Source: Piliocolobus tephrosceles | Taxonomy: Eukaryota > Chordata > Mammalia > Primates > Cercopithecidae | DNA length: 64,000 bases | Assembly: GCF_002776525.5 (NCBI RefSeq) | Contig: NC_045438.1 | Coordinates: forward strand, 159,469,920 to 159,533,919 | Reading direction: 5' to 3' | Shown here: positions 47,776-58,739 of the stretch, piece by piece | How positions within the stretch are numbered: the stretch's first letter is position 1 | Layout of the letters: each line of letters opens with the position of its first letter | The notes under the pieces: model-generated | What the model was told of the DNA's origin: nothing | What the model saw: the letters and a program-made list of their open reading frames with translations, nothing else | The model's database searches: none | Translations under genes and position numbers: made by a program

Positions 47776-47888
47776 GTTAGAGAAAAGTATAAAAGGGATT
47801 TAGAACAGGAATCCATTTAGTGTGTAACTTGCCACACAATACAGGAATCCACTTTCTGATGTCTTTGCTTTGGTATGCAAAGATGTAT

Positions 47889-47926
47889 GAAATGTACGCC
47901 CAGTGAAGAAATGTATGCCCAGTGAA
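47889..47926. repeat. 19-bp tandem duplication
   Basis: Two copies, 47889-47907 and 47908-47926, of a unit starting 'gaaatgta' and ending 'cccagtgaa', with one C/T difference at a CpG. Confidence 0.95.
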
Positions 47927-48149
47927 GAGCAATTTGGAAAGCCTACGTATTAGAAAACTTCTTTATACTGGACTGAAATCTCTGTTTTTTGTTCTACTCT
48001 CCAAAATAACATAGAATAAATCCAATCCTTTTATCCTCAAATTTTAAAAGTGTATTTGAATACCTTCAAATATTTTCAGTGTAAGACTGTTGAGCCCTCT
48101 GATGGGGTTTCTTTGTACTGTTGATTGGCCTAGATGTAATAACAATATA

Positions 48150-48250
48150 CCACAATGTCATAATTATCAGGTATTATTAATTGAACCCCACCAGAAGCCA
48201 AGTACTGTGCTAAGAAATGTAGACATATAGATGAATAAGACATAGCTCTT
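48150..48250 (-). mobile_element. L2/MIR 3' fragment, antisense
   Basis: 'ccagaagccaagtactgtgc' and 'gatgaataagacatagct' fit the terminal motif of L2 in antisense. Confidence 0.55.
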
Positions 48251-48262
48251 TTCTTTAAAAAA

Positions 48263-48275
48263 ATATACATATATA

Positions 48276-48316
<41 letters not shown>

Positions 48317-48323
48317 ATATATT
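48263..48323. repeat. (TA)n-(TG)n compound microsatellite at an Alu tail
   Basis: TATA units pass into about 18 TG units with one GC interruption, ending directly against the antisense Alu body. It replaces the expected poly-A tail region. Confidence 0.93.
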
Positions 48324-48607
48324 TGAGACAGAGTCTCACTCTGTCGCCCAGGCTGGAGTATAGTGGTGCGATCTCAGCTCACTGCAAGCTCCAGCTCCTG
48401 GGTTCAAACCATTCTCCTGCCTCAGCCTCCCAAGTAGCTGGGACTACAGGCATCTGCCACCATGCCTGGCTAATTTTTTTTGCATTTTTAGTAGAGAAGG
48501 GGTTTCACCATGTTAGCCAGGATGGTCTCGATCTCCTAACCTTGTGATCTGCCCGCCTCAGTCTCCCAAAGTGCTAGGATTACAGGGGTGAGCCACAGCA
48601 CCCAGCC
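48324..48607 (-). mobile_element. AluY: Alu element, antisense (AluY/Sc-like)
   Basis: The body runs from 'ttgagacagagtctcactc' to 'agcacccagcc'. 'cactgcaagctccagctcc' and 'gttagccaggatggtctcg' are AluY-type features. Probable target duplications are A-rich ('aaaaatat' on both sides). Confidence 0.95.
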
Positions 48608-48786
48608 AAAAATATTTTAATGAATTTGGAGTGATAATACAAAACTGGACATAATCAATGAAAAATACACCAAGTGCCTTGAAAGTACAATAATCCACCT
48701 AGGAAGCATCTTCTGTCAGTTGTGAAGAAGATTGAAATGAGTGCAAGATTTGAAATGATCATAGCCCAAGAAAATAGGATATGTAT

Positions 48787-48856
48787 TTTTACTTTTCAAG
48801 CTCTCTCCATTTATATTTATATTTTACTTTTCAAGGCCTCCCCATTTATATTTATT
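48787..48856. repeat. 35-bp tandem duplication
   Basis: 48787-48821 and 48822-48856 share 'ttttacttttcaag' and 'ccatttatatttat'; about four mismatches. Confidence 0.9.
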
Positions 48857-48879
48857 ATAGATATAAAAAGCACACTGGG

Positions 48880-49040
48880 CTCTAAGCTGTGCCTTATGTA
48901 GCAGCTGCCCAATAAATATGTTTATATATATTTACATACATAAACATTCATGTACATTTGTGCAATTCACATACACATTGTAATATGTAATATACACATA
49001 TTAAACATTAATGTATATATATGCATGTACATACACACAC

Positions 49041-49080
<40 letters not shown>
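48880..49080. repeat. AT-rich tract with (TA)n run after an L2 3' end
   Basis: 48880-48925 reads like the terminal L2 motif ('gctgcccaataaatatgttt'). Degenerate TA/CA units follow, ending in an uninterrupted (TA)n at 49047-49078. Confidence 0.85.
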
Positions 49081-50034
49081 AAATGTAGAATGCTTGAAAA
49101 TCAAGTCCAACTTTGAAATGCACACTCTCTAGCTCTTGGAAAGTTTTTAATCATTCCTGTTCATCAACACCCACACTAGCTTCTTCTCAACTGTTCTAAG
49201 GCAAAAGAGATATGAATATAATAGCTTGCATGCATGAATGCATAAAATGAAATGGACTCTCATTAATTAAATATCTTTTGTCAAGGAAGGTATAAAGAGT
49301 GGAAAAAAGAATCAAAGAATAGAGCAATAAAAGGAAAGACTTTTTGTTGGCACTGCTTTGCCAATCTATCCCAAAAATGTGTATGTAAGAGTTAGGTTTG
49401 GAATTGTACCGAAATTTCTCTGAAGATATCCATCTTTTGGAATAAAATGTCAGGCCAATTCCAAATTCTCAATGACTATTTGCCAAAACAAAACACAAAA
49501 TCAAAGAAAGACATTTTCTTTATGGTGGAATGGAAATTTATTTCACTTCCTGGGAAATAAATCAAAGCAATATCAAAGTAATGGCTCAACTTTTTTGTAA
49601 AGAAATATGTATTCCTAATATAGATATTATGAACATATACATAGACAGTATACATATTTGGTTTTGAAATGTAAATAATAAATACAAATAAAATATTCGT
49701 TTGTCATCATTTATCTCTTTCAAATATGAGTTGCCCATAGGAAAGTCAGGTAAATGATACATAAAAACACAGAAGAAAATTTTCTAATGATATATAACTG
49801 CCACATAAGATATTTAAAGAAAGACAATTTTAAAAAGAACACATTTCCATATCATAATTAAGTTGAAAATTGAAAACACACTCATTTTCTGTTTAGCTTG
49901 AATTTTCTAAACTGTATATACACATTAACAAAGGTCATCTGTGTTGGGGGATAATGAGTCTTTTGTTTATTTTTTTCTTCTTTGTATCTCTATGTACTGA
50001 AAAATCTAATTATCCTTTTTAAAAATAAATGTTA
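49081..50034. other. Non-genic unique sequence, AT-rich
   Basis: No supported feature. Confidence 0.5.
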
Positions 50035-50480
50035 ATAGCATATTAGTCATCTCTGCTACAAGAAAAATAACCTTAAGACTTTAGTGGCCTTTAACAACTG
50101 TTTATTTCTTAGCCTTGTCAAATGCTGGAAGCTGAGGTTTTTGTGGTTCTTCTGTATGTGACTTCACATTCTGGTTGAAGGAACGGTCTTTGTTTGGGAC
50201 ACGCTGTTCTCATGGCAGAGAGAAGGAGCAAGAGAGTTAGCCAAAACACACGAAGGCTAGTCAGGTTTCTACCAGACTTGTGACCACCAACTCACTTGTA
50301 GACAGCACAGCAAGTCACATGACCAAGCCCAACTTCAGAAACCCATAGGAGGCATAGAAAGTCATATGGTAAGTCATGTGGCAAGGAAAGTCACATGCTG
50401 CATACCCACACGGGTACCTTTTACTGGAAGAGGTAGTGATGACTGGAAACAACAATAGCATCAACCAGAGAGTATAAATG
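50035..50480 (-). mobile_element. Old LTR-like repeat, second copy of the 8013 family
   Basis: 'gtcatctctgctacaag', 'gcctttaacaactgttta', 'agcaagtcacatgaccaagc' and 'ggtagtgatgactgg' follow the same order as the LTR-like element at 8013-8875. It is diverged; the class is uncertain. Confidence 0.4.
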
Positions 50481-52197
50481 TTTCATTCTAAGAGAATTTC
50501 CAGACTGAGTGACTTGCATTGATCATAAAGAGAGCTTTAAAGAAAACATACATGCATGTTTTACGTGTATCTCACGTAAAATCTATCTAGCCAAAATAAG
50601 AACTTAAAACGATGCTGGGGATATAAATAATATGTGAGATATTTAACCATCTTTGGGAACTTAAGCATGAACAATCCACATTAATCAATCTCAAGAGTAT
50701 GGTCCATCCACTGTTTTATGAAGTAAAATATCGGAATAGAAAATGTGTGAACATAAAATATTCAAAATAGCACCCTTGAGTGTGCCACCAGTCTGAATAG
50801 TTCACCCCTGCACAGCAAGATGTCAAACTGGATTTAATCTGAAAAGCACTTATTGAACCTCCCTCTTTCAAAGAGCTCCCACCCTCAAAGGGAAGTGAGC
50901 ACTCTCACATGGCTGTGAGACAGAGTTGGGTACAAAAGTCACGTTGAAGAACACCCCGTAACCATGCATGGCATAGAGACAGTCCTTCTATACTACATGT
51001 ACCCCTGTGCTGCATTTACTACTGTTCACCAAGAGCCTCAATGATATTAAGCAAGGGGCTCAAGGGCCACTATCCAATTTGACACTCTGAGGTTGGTATT
51101 TGCCCACTTCATTAGGAAACAGGACCACGTATGTGTAAGCACCAAGCCACCTGAGGCCATGGAAACCAATGTTTAATTTGAGGAAGAAATAAACACTTAA
51201 GATTAATGTGAGATGCATTTAAATTCATCAACACTCTTACAGTTCTTTTATTTATTGGTTATATGGCAGAGCTAGGACCCCATGCCTGTGGTATTGCTAG
51301 GAGATGTGGACTTAAAATTAGATGAGAAAAGAGGCATAGTCCTAAAGTTTGGGAAATAATATGAATAATTTCTAAATGACTTAGAGCTTGGAGGCTTATA
51401 GTTTGCAAGTTAGAGCTGGAAGATTTAAGTTAGGGTCTTGTTTAAAATAGCAAAGAACAGAAGAAAAAGGAAAAAAAAATGAGAGTAATGCAAATACCTT
51501 TTTAAAAATTTATTTCTTAAATCCTGCACACTTTAAAGGTAAAATTTGCTTTAAATATCATTCTCAGAACTGAAGAATATACAAACCCGATTTTTTTATT
51601 GTCAAGCTACCAAGGGGCTACTAGACCCTTGATTTGTATCCTTATCACAAACGATCTCATTTTTAAGTGGTTTATAACCTGTCATAAAACTTCACTTTGA
51701 GATGAGAATATATGGTTTCAGTCTAAAAGCAATCTATTTTGTAAATGTCGAAAATACACCAGGTTATTTTGAACGTAAATAAATTCATAACTGGAATTGT
51801 GTAAACTGCCTTCCTTTGGGCGTGTACTGTGACCTGGTGAGAAGTGGAAGGCAGTTGTTGTACTTGGGATAATTTCACATCATAACGGAGTTCTGCACAC
51901 ACACATGGGTTCGTACAACACGATCTGTTTCCCCCACCAAGATTTGTTTGTATTAACTCTGAAGATTAGTAGGGTCACAGCTATGATTCAGTTTTTTGGG
52001 GGACTGGCTCCTCTGCCTAGCAGATCAGAATTATGTACCATTAATCCACTCTGGAGATTACTTGGAAGAGCAGTTTGCAACCCAGTCAAAGAAAATCAGA
52101 GGCCAGAAAAAAGCAAATGCTTTTAATTTGTCCATGTTATGTCAGGGATAATAAGTGAGCATTAAAATTTCAGGGCCCTGACCAACAGCAAAGAAAA
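50481..52197. other. Non-genic unique sequence
   Basis: About 1.7 kb without recognisable repeats or exons. 51890-52190 is repeat-free. Confidence 0.5.
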
Positions 52198-52440
52198 AAA
52201 GTGTGTGTGTGCATGTGTGTGTGTGTGCACGTGTGTATATACACATATATATTTACATATTTAAATATATGCATAATAAATAAACACACATTTATATATT
52301 TAGATAATACTGTATATATGTAGTGAGATCTCTCTATATATATCTCACTATATATAGCGAGATCTACACGTATATGTACATATACTTATACATATATATA
52401 CAGTGAGATCTAAATATGTAAATGAATATGTATTTAGTTC
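52198..52440. repeat. TG/TA microsatellite cluster with GAGATC repeats
   Basis: (TG)n with CA interruptions passes into TATA-rich DNA. 'gagatct' occurs three times (near 52325, 52360 and 52404). 52321-52329 'tagtgagat' pairs with 52342-52350 'atctcacta'. Confidence 0.88.
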
Positions 52441-52837
52441 TCTAGCCGAAGTGAACTTCCCAGCTAATGCATCCAAAACCTGTGTAATTTTTGTTCATCT
52501 TTAAGAAGAACACAGGTGAGCAAATGATGACAATGAGTAGTGTTTGATACCATTAAGGCAACTTCTTGCTCTGTCTTCTCGTCATTGCCAAGCAATCCTT
52601 GAATGTATCTTCGGTAAAGGCTATACAAAAATGGATGAGACTGAACATATCATATAGAAAGGAGATCGATGTATGGACAGGAATCCAAGTTTCAGTTCCT
52701 AAAATTGTTAGTTAAATATTCAGACGGTTGTTTTTTGTTGTTGTTTTGTGTTAGTTTTCTTTCTTTAAGCCTTAATTTCTAAGTAGGAGTATGGAACAAA
52801 ATATTCTCTATTTTTAGCTCTAAAATATAGGTTTCTC
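52441..52837. other. Non-genic unique sequence
   Basis: No supported feature. Confidence 0.5.
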
Positions 52838-53072
52838 ACTCATAGGTGGGAACTGAACAATGAGAACACTTGGACACAGGAAGGGGAACATCACACACTG
52901 GGGCCTGTCATGGGGTGGGGGAAGTAGGGAGGGACAGCATTAGGAGATACACCTAATGTAAATGACGACTTAATGGGTGCAGCACACCAACATGGCACAT
53001 GTATACACATGTAACAAATCTGCACGTTGTGCACAAGTACGCTAGAACTTAAAGTATAATTATATATATATA
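52838..53072 (+). mobile_element. L1PA: L1PA 3' UTR fragment, 5'-truncated
   Basis: 'ctcactcataggtgggaact', 'gaacacttggacacagg', 'ggtgcagcacaccaacatgg' and 'cacgttgtgcacaagtac' are the end of a primate L1PA. Only about 235 bases are present and no ORF is retained. Flanking 'ggtttct' copies (52830-52836 and 53074-53080) suggest a target duplication. By-eye divergence is only a few percent, so the copy is relatively young. Confidence 0.95.
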
Positions 53073-53133
53073 TGGTTTCTATGCTTCTAAATGTTGCCTC
53101 CTCCAGGAATAAGATATTCATTGAGAAAATATC

Positions 53134-53137
<4 letters not shown>

Positions 53138-53176
<39 letters not shown>

Positions 53177-53460
53177 AGACGAAGTCTCGCTCTGTCACCC
53201 AGGCTGGAGTGCTGTGGCCGGATCTCAGCTCACTGCAAGCTCCACCTCCCGGGTTCATGCCATTCTCCTGCCTCAGCCTCCCGGGTAGCTGGGACTACAG
53301 GTGCCCACCACCTCGCCCGGCTAGTTTTTTGTAGCTTTTTTAGTAAAGATGGGGTTTCACCGTGTGAGCCAGGATGATCTCGATCTCCTGACCTCGTGAT
53401 CCGCCCGTCTCGGCCTCCCAAAGTGCTGGGATTACAGGCTTGAGCCACCGCGCCCGGCCA
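53138..53460 (-). mobile_element. AluY: Alu element, full length, very young AluYRa/Yi6 type
   Basis: A 38-base uninterrupted T-run (53138-53175) is followed by an antisense body with nearly all CpGs intact: 'tctcgctctgtcacccagg', 'gccggatctcagctcactg', 'cctcgcccggctagtttttt' and 'gagccaccgcgcccggcc'. A 15-16-bp target duplication 'aaaatatcaaggttt' occurs at 53126-53140 and 53461-53475. The long pure tail and CpG content make it the youngest insertion in the window. Confidence 0.97.
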
Positions 53461-53476
53461 AAAATATCAAGGTTTT

Positions 53477-54639
53477 AACAACAGAGGTCCCCTGAAATTT
53501 TATTACTTATTTTGTAAATTTACCCATTAGAAATGAAACAATTGGACATGTATCTCTGTAATTAGGGTCACTAAAAGCTTTTCCTGACAAATCTCTTCAT
53601 GCTCAATAATCTTTACTTATTCACAAGGTCTGTCCCCTGGGGTGCCACGGTATCTGGCACCTAGAATAAGCTTAGACTCTGCCTGGACTGAAAAAGACAA
53701 TGAAGTAATGAACAAACCCGTGTCCCCGAAGAGTGGTTTCTTTGTCGTATGTGAAAATCGGGAGACAGGGCATCCCCTTGACAATTTAATGAAAAGGACA
53801 TCTAAACCCACCAAATTTTACTTTTGGTTGATATGTGGTGCTTCAGACCATAATCAGGAGAGCTGGCTTTGCAGGAACCACTTCCAAATCTGTTATGTCC
53901 AAAGACATTGTTACCTCCGCGTTCCTACTGACCTTTTGTGACTGGCACCTCCCACCACGCAGCTACCACAGAAGTACTGTATGAAGTGAGGGAATCCCAA
54001 GGCAAACCTTATTTGCAGATCTAAAGGAACAGGTTCCTCTTACTCTGTGCAAGTAAAAAATAACAGTATTCATGCTCAACTAACGATCTGCCTTTCTTGG
54101 GGTTGGCACTCCTTTCAGAAGGGCATCTGTTACTGACACCCAATCATAAGCAACACTGGTTTTTTTTTCACCATGAGTAAAAAGTTCAAGAGGTGAAGTC
54201 CACTGTCCTTTTTTTAAGATTACAATTCACTTTTTATTTCTTGATCAGAAAATATATGAAGGGGACACGTCAAGCTCTTGTCGTGTTTTAGATCAGATGT
54301 CTTCCGAGCCACATATGTATTACATGTCTCAATATGTAAAAAGAAGACAGAGAAGAAGAAAGAAAAACTAAAAGGGGGGGATCTCAGTTTCAAATAATGA
54401 GCATGTGTACCTTTTTGCCTCAGGCCTTCATACACAATTTAGCCAGGAAGCCAGGGTAGATCATGATTTAGCTTTTGACATCTCCTGCCTTCAGGCCAGG
54501 AGAGACTAATACCGATTTCTGACTGAGCACGCCACAGGAAAAAAAGTGAGAGAGAAAGAGGCCTTTTATTGACTAAATGATAAAGAGGTTTGTAATGATA
54601 AATAACAGTCATTTTATTGTGGAATTCCCCAGAAAAGAT
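53477..54639. other. Non-genic unique sequence
   Basis: 53620-53960 holds 99-codon and 65-codon frames on opposite strands with no recognisable domain; CpG retention suggests possible constraint. No repeat is recognised. Confidence 0.4.
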
Positions 54640-55140
54640 GCATTCTGCAGTGTCTGAAGGAGCCTAAAAGCTGAGGTTGGTTCCCCATGGAGCCGAACCC
54701 GTTAAACTCCAATTTTTACAGCCAGGGATAGAGGTCGCAAATTGCGGGCACCTCTGGCTATTAAAACCACAAACCCACTCTACATAGCTGGGGTGGCAGC
54801 CGGCTTCTCGGCTCAAGGAAAATTACCAAAGGCTGGATCCCAGGGTGGTTGGTAGAAGGTACCACTGTCTGTCTGGTATCTGTTTGTCTGTGTCACCTTC
54901 TGGCTCCACACACTTGTGTCCTGATGTAATTCAGCTGCTTCTAAGCTCAGGCTGCTGGAGAAATCACTGCCAGTTTTGATCGATAGTTTAATTGTAAACT
55001 TTGGGAACAATAATGGATAATTTGGCTTGAACCGTCCATTATGAGCGATGTTGTCTAGGAGAGAGCCTTCAAAATTAAACAAGAGTTGGGCCACATTATT
55101 GCATTTGTACAACTCACCCAGAGTTAAATAAATCCCCCTT
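54640..55140. promoter_or_regulatory. Candidate conserved regulatory block
   Basis: Repeat-free, with clustered retained CpGs ('gagccgaacccg', 'gtcgcaaattgcgggc', 'gccggcttctcgg', 'tgatcgatag', 'gagcgatg'), which is unusual in this CpG-poor window. It includes 'gtcgcaaattgcgg', a C/EBP-like palindromic stretch, and 'attattgcat'. A 99-codon minus-strand frame (54813-55112) crosses it with no recognisable domain. Function is inference. Confidence 0.3.
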
Positions 55141-55322
55141 TACAAATGCTGTCTTGGCATTCTGTGGAGTTCAATAAACATAGGCAGAGACAAGGAGGAA
55201 AGAAAATAGCGAAGGGGCCAAAGTCAAAACTAGTTACCTGCTGTTTTCCTCTGAAATACTATTATTATGTCACCATAATCATTCTTTAAAATACTCTTTA
55301 CATAATAAAAAAATGTAAAAAG

Positions 55323-55384
55323 AAAAACTTCCCCTGAAATAATTCATCCAAATAAGTGGATAAAGTACTTCAGGGGAAGTTTTT
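55323..55384. other. Hairpin, 16-bp perfect stem with inner 5-bp stem
   Basis: Arms 55323-55338 ('aaaaacttcccctgaa') and 55369-55384 are exact reverse complements. The 30-base interior holds a second stem, 'atcca' (55346) with 'tggat' (55357). Total length is 62 bases, close to a short microRNA precursor, but the inner bulges are large. A (TTTTG)n tract abuts the right arm. Confidence 0.93.
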
Positions 55385-55412
55385 TATTTTGTTTTGTTTT
55401 GTTTTGTTTTCT
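55385..55412. repeat. (TTTTG)n microsatellite
   Basis: About four TTTTG units directly after the hairpin. Confidence 0.9.
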
Positions 55413-55923
55413 TAATGGAAATTGAGGCCAAGCCAATGAAAATTTTCCATCTGTAACATTGGTGACTACCATAGAATAGACTTCTCAGAGGGATATGCAA
55501 GACCATTTAGGCATCAGTTGCTTTTTTTCCACGAAGAAAAGATGAGAAAAAATGAGTAAAATTTATTTTTACTAAAATACTATTAAATAGTGGAAATAAC
55601 GTGTTGCATGAGGGATTTCAAACAACAAGCCCCAAACCAAGGCTTTTCTATCCCTATAGGAATAATTAACAGCCTGGCTCAAACCAAGCAAAGGACATAT
55701 CCTTAGACAAACTTCCGACATTGAACCCAGGGACTCAAACATCTAAGAATATGGTGACAGGGTGGGGCTCAACTCCAGAGTTTAGTGGTGGCCTGTCTCG
55801 GTGTCTCACAGAAGCATTTTCCCAAAGGAATATCTCTCAGGAGACTGAATAGTATTACCACGCGGAATAGATGAGAGTCCATAATGGAGGGATGAATAAA
55901 AAAGGGAGGTTCTAAAGATACTT

Positions 55924-56112
55924 GGATCCAAGTGCCAGCTTGTAACTCACTATCTGACAAGCTGCTTCACCTCCCTGTGCCTCAGTGTACCTACATTTTA
56001 CATGAAGATAATAATGGCACTCAGTTCATGGAGTTATTACAAGCACTAAATAAATTAATATGTGAAAAACACTTAGAACAACAACAGGAGATACATAATA
56101 ACTGCTGGCTTG
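55924..56112 (+). mobile_element. MIR SINE
   Basis: 'cagcttgtaactcactatct', 'gcttcacctccctgtgcctc', 'gaagataataatggcactca' and 'aaaacacttagaacaaca' match MIR in order. Confidence 0.85.
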
Positions 56113-56599
56113 AATAATAGTAATAATAATTCTAATGGATACGCCTAAAAAGTGGCTGGTGAGTTGTCACGTTTCAGCAATTACATTTTTAAAAAGGTCT
56201 CTGTATTTTTAATTCCTTTTGTGTGGATCAAGACTTTCCTTTGACATAATTTTATTTTCCAATTTATGTTTGATGTTAACCTAACCTTCTTTACTGAAAC
56301 CAACATTCTAAGTTGTTGGCAGATTGGGAGCAAAGGGTGATACAATAGCTTTTCTTGTTCCAGGGCCCCGGTGTCATCCTCTCCATCCAGTAATCTCACC
56401 CTGACTAGTACGATAGTAAACTATCTTCCAGGCCAGTGGTAAATTTCAGGGTTCACCAGTCCCAACCCTTTATAATCTATCCTTGTAACAATCTTTGGGC
56501 CACTGAGTTCTATTTTCATACTCAGGGATGCCTCCAGATCACTGGGTTAATCCCAAGGTGAGGAAGCTATATGTAACAGGCTTGGTGCACTTTAGTTAT

Positions 56600-56810
56600 C
56601 AGCATGTACCCTGTAGTCAGGTCATCCCCCTGTGTTCCAGCTTCACCATCACCTAGCTATGACCTGGTCCATGTGCTTAGCTACACTGAGCTCCACTTTT
56701 CTTATTTGGTAAAGAAGGCTAATGATAGCTACCTTTTAGACCAGGATAGGATTCAAAACAAGTATGTAAACTCTTAGCACAGAGTAAAACAATGGCAATT
56801 GATTGTTGTT
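56600..56810 (+). mobile_element. MIR SINE, diverged
   Basis: 'tcacctagctatgacctgg', 'ctgagctccacttttcttat', 'ggtaaagaaggctaatgat' and 'ctcttagcacagagtaaa' follow the MIR order. Confidence 0.75.
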
Positions 56811-58463
56811 GCGAATAGTATCATATCCTTAATCAATGAAGATTTTTGCCGTCTAGACTCAGAGCTATTTTTTCTACAGTAGCTCTGTATTGTTCCCAGG
56901 TTCACATTTACCCATGAACTCTGCTTCTCCTAATGGAGTTTGTGCCAATGTCTCTATTCTAGAGCTCCTGTGCTGACAACATGCCCCATGTTCCAGTCTT
57001 TGTTTAAAAAAATAGAGATCTGGCTCACTCTTTCCAGATCCACATCACTAGTACCCCATAAGTCTATGCCATTTATAACTAATTCTAAGATAAGGCAAAT
57101 TTATGTTGTACTAAGATAATTACAATGCTTGGCTAAATAAAGATAATGGCCCTTAGCTATCAAAGGGCAAAATTCATTTGGAAGCTGAGACTCCCGATGT
57201 AAAGAGGTACCAGAAAAAAAACAGAATCATGTTCAGAGAAGGGTCAGCAAGATGAGAAAGTGACTGGAAACCATACTAAATAAAGAGCCATTATAAAGAG
57301 AACTAGAAGGAAATTTCAGGAAGAGGTTATAGCTTTCTTGAAGGGCTGCAAAAGAGAAAAATAGATAGATGTAATTACACTCAGAACCAGCACCGAGAGA
57401 AAGAAGAAGATCTTTCCAACACTTAGCACATTGGCTAAGTGTTGCATTCGGGATTCTAATGAGACTGTCTGCCCCAGGGAGAAGACAGTACCACTCCTGG
57501 AGGCTGTGTGCCGTGTGAGCACAGGGGTTTGCATGAAGCATTTTATTTTAGGAAGACGTGTGGGATTAGATGGTTCCAAATGTCATTCTAACTCTCTGAC
57601 TTTATGATTTGATCATGCTTCAGGGCATTAATGCCTTGGGGTGCTTTGTTGAGTCTCAGAAGCTAGTACTGCCTAATGGATTTGACATTTAGAGGCAAGG
57701 ACATGTAAATATCCTATCCACTTCTCACAGTCCTGCTGTGGCTGAGATGCAAAGGTTTTCTTTCTGGACCATCACAAGGTGAGGAGATCAAAGCAGCAAC
57801 AACATGCATGGAGATCAAACTTAGAGTTTCTGAGTCTTTGCAAAACGATCCTTTAACCCTAACAATTAGGAATGCAAAAATGTTACCGTTTTCATAAAAA
57901 TTAACACTGTAAAGATAACCTCAGTGTGAAGCATCATGTGTAGAATAAATATTAAATTACTCAGTAAGATATTTCAAATACATTCTCTACTTGAGGATTC
58001 TCAAAAATCTCCCATGCCCTATTTGAGAAAATCTTCACTCAGATACTTATTTTTTCTTCATTCCTCAAAGCTCTCTTTCTCTGTTATTTAAGAGCATGAA
58101 TCTTCCCATTGACGGAGATATCAAAGGCCTGCCATAACCAGATTTAATCCTAGAATATCCTCTTCTCTTCTTCTCTTTGTAGACATTTGATTTAGCTTTA
58201 CCCACACAGAAACTCAGAGAGGATAACCTATTCTTTGCATTGTTGTTGACAAATGCTTACTTGTTATTGCAATAGACTATGGCAATAAGTTATTTGCTAT
58301 TGACCAAATTTTGACAGTGCCATAAAATATTTTAACTTGAACTGATGTGGGAATAGATGATCATGCAGTCATTTCTGCTAAATAGTACCCAGGGGTGCCT
58401 ACATGCTCTGTTCTTGAATAAAGAACCCTCCAGGGATTTGAGATGAAGGACCATCACTAACAA
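56811..58463. other. Non-genic unique sequence
   Basis: Contains an 11-bp perfect stem with a 6-base loop at 57417-57444 ('caacacttagc' / 'gctaagtgttg'). Nothing else is recognised. Confidence 0.5.
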
Positions 58464-58476
58464 GATATAACGACTC

Positions 58477-58726
58477 CCAAGGTGAGCAGATCACCTGAGG
58501 TCAGGAGTTCAAGACCAGCCTGACCAACATGGAGAAACCCCATCTCTACTGAAAATACAAAATTAGCTGGGTGTGCTGGTGCATGCCTGTAATCCCAGTT
58601 GCTCGAGAGGCTGAGGCAAGAGAATCGCTTGAACCCGGGAGGCGGAGGTTGTGGTGAGCCGAGATAGCGCCATTGCACTTCAGCCTGGGCAACAAGAGTG
58701 AAATGCCATCTCAAACAAAAAAAGAT
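58477..58726 (+). mobile_element. AluS: Alu element, 5'-truncated (AluS-like)
   Basis: Starts at about consensus position 45 ('ccaaggtgagcagatcacc') and ends in an A-rich tail. A 13-bp target duplication ('gatataacgactc' at 58464-58476, 'gatataaccactc' at 58727-58739) confirms insertion as a truncated copy. Confidence 0.95.
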
Positions 58727-58739
58727 GATATAACCACTC

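Noticed and set aside
48950..49132. 60-codon frame rich in Ile and Tyr
   Set aside because: It is the translation of the TA-rich tract.
54813..55112. 99-codon minus-strand frame without an obvious repeat
   Set aside because: No recognisable domain, start context or splice partners. The block is better treated as candidate noncoding regulatory DNA.
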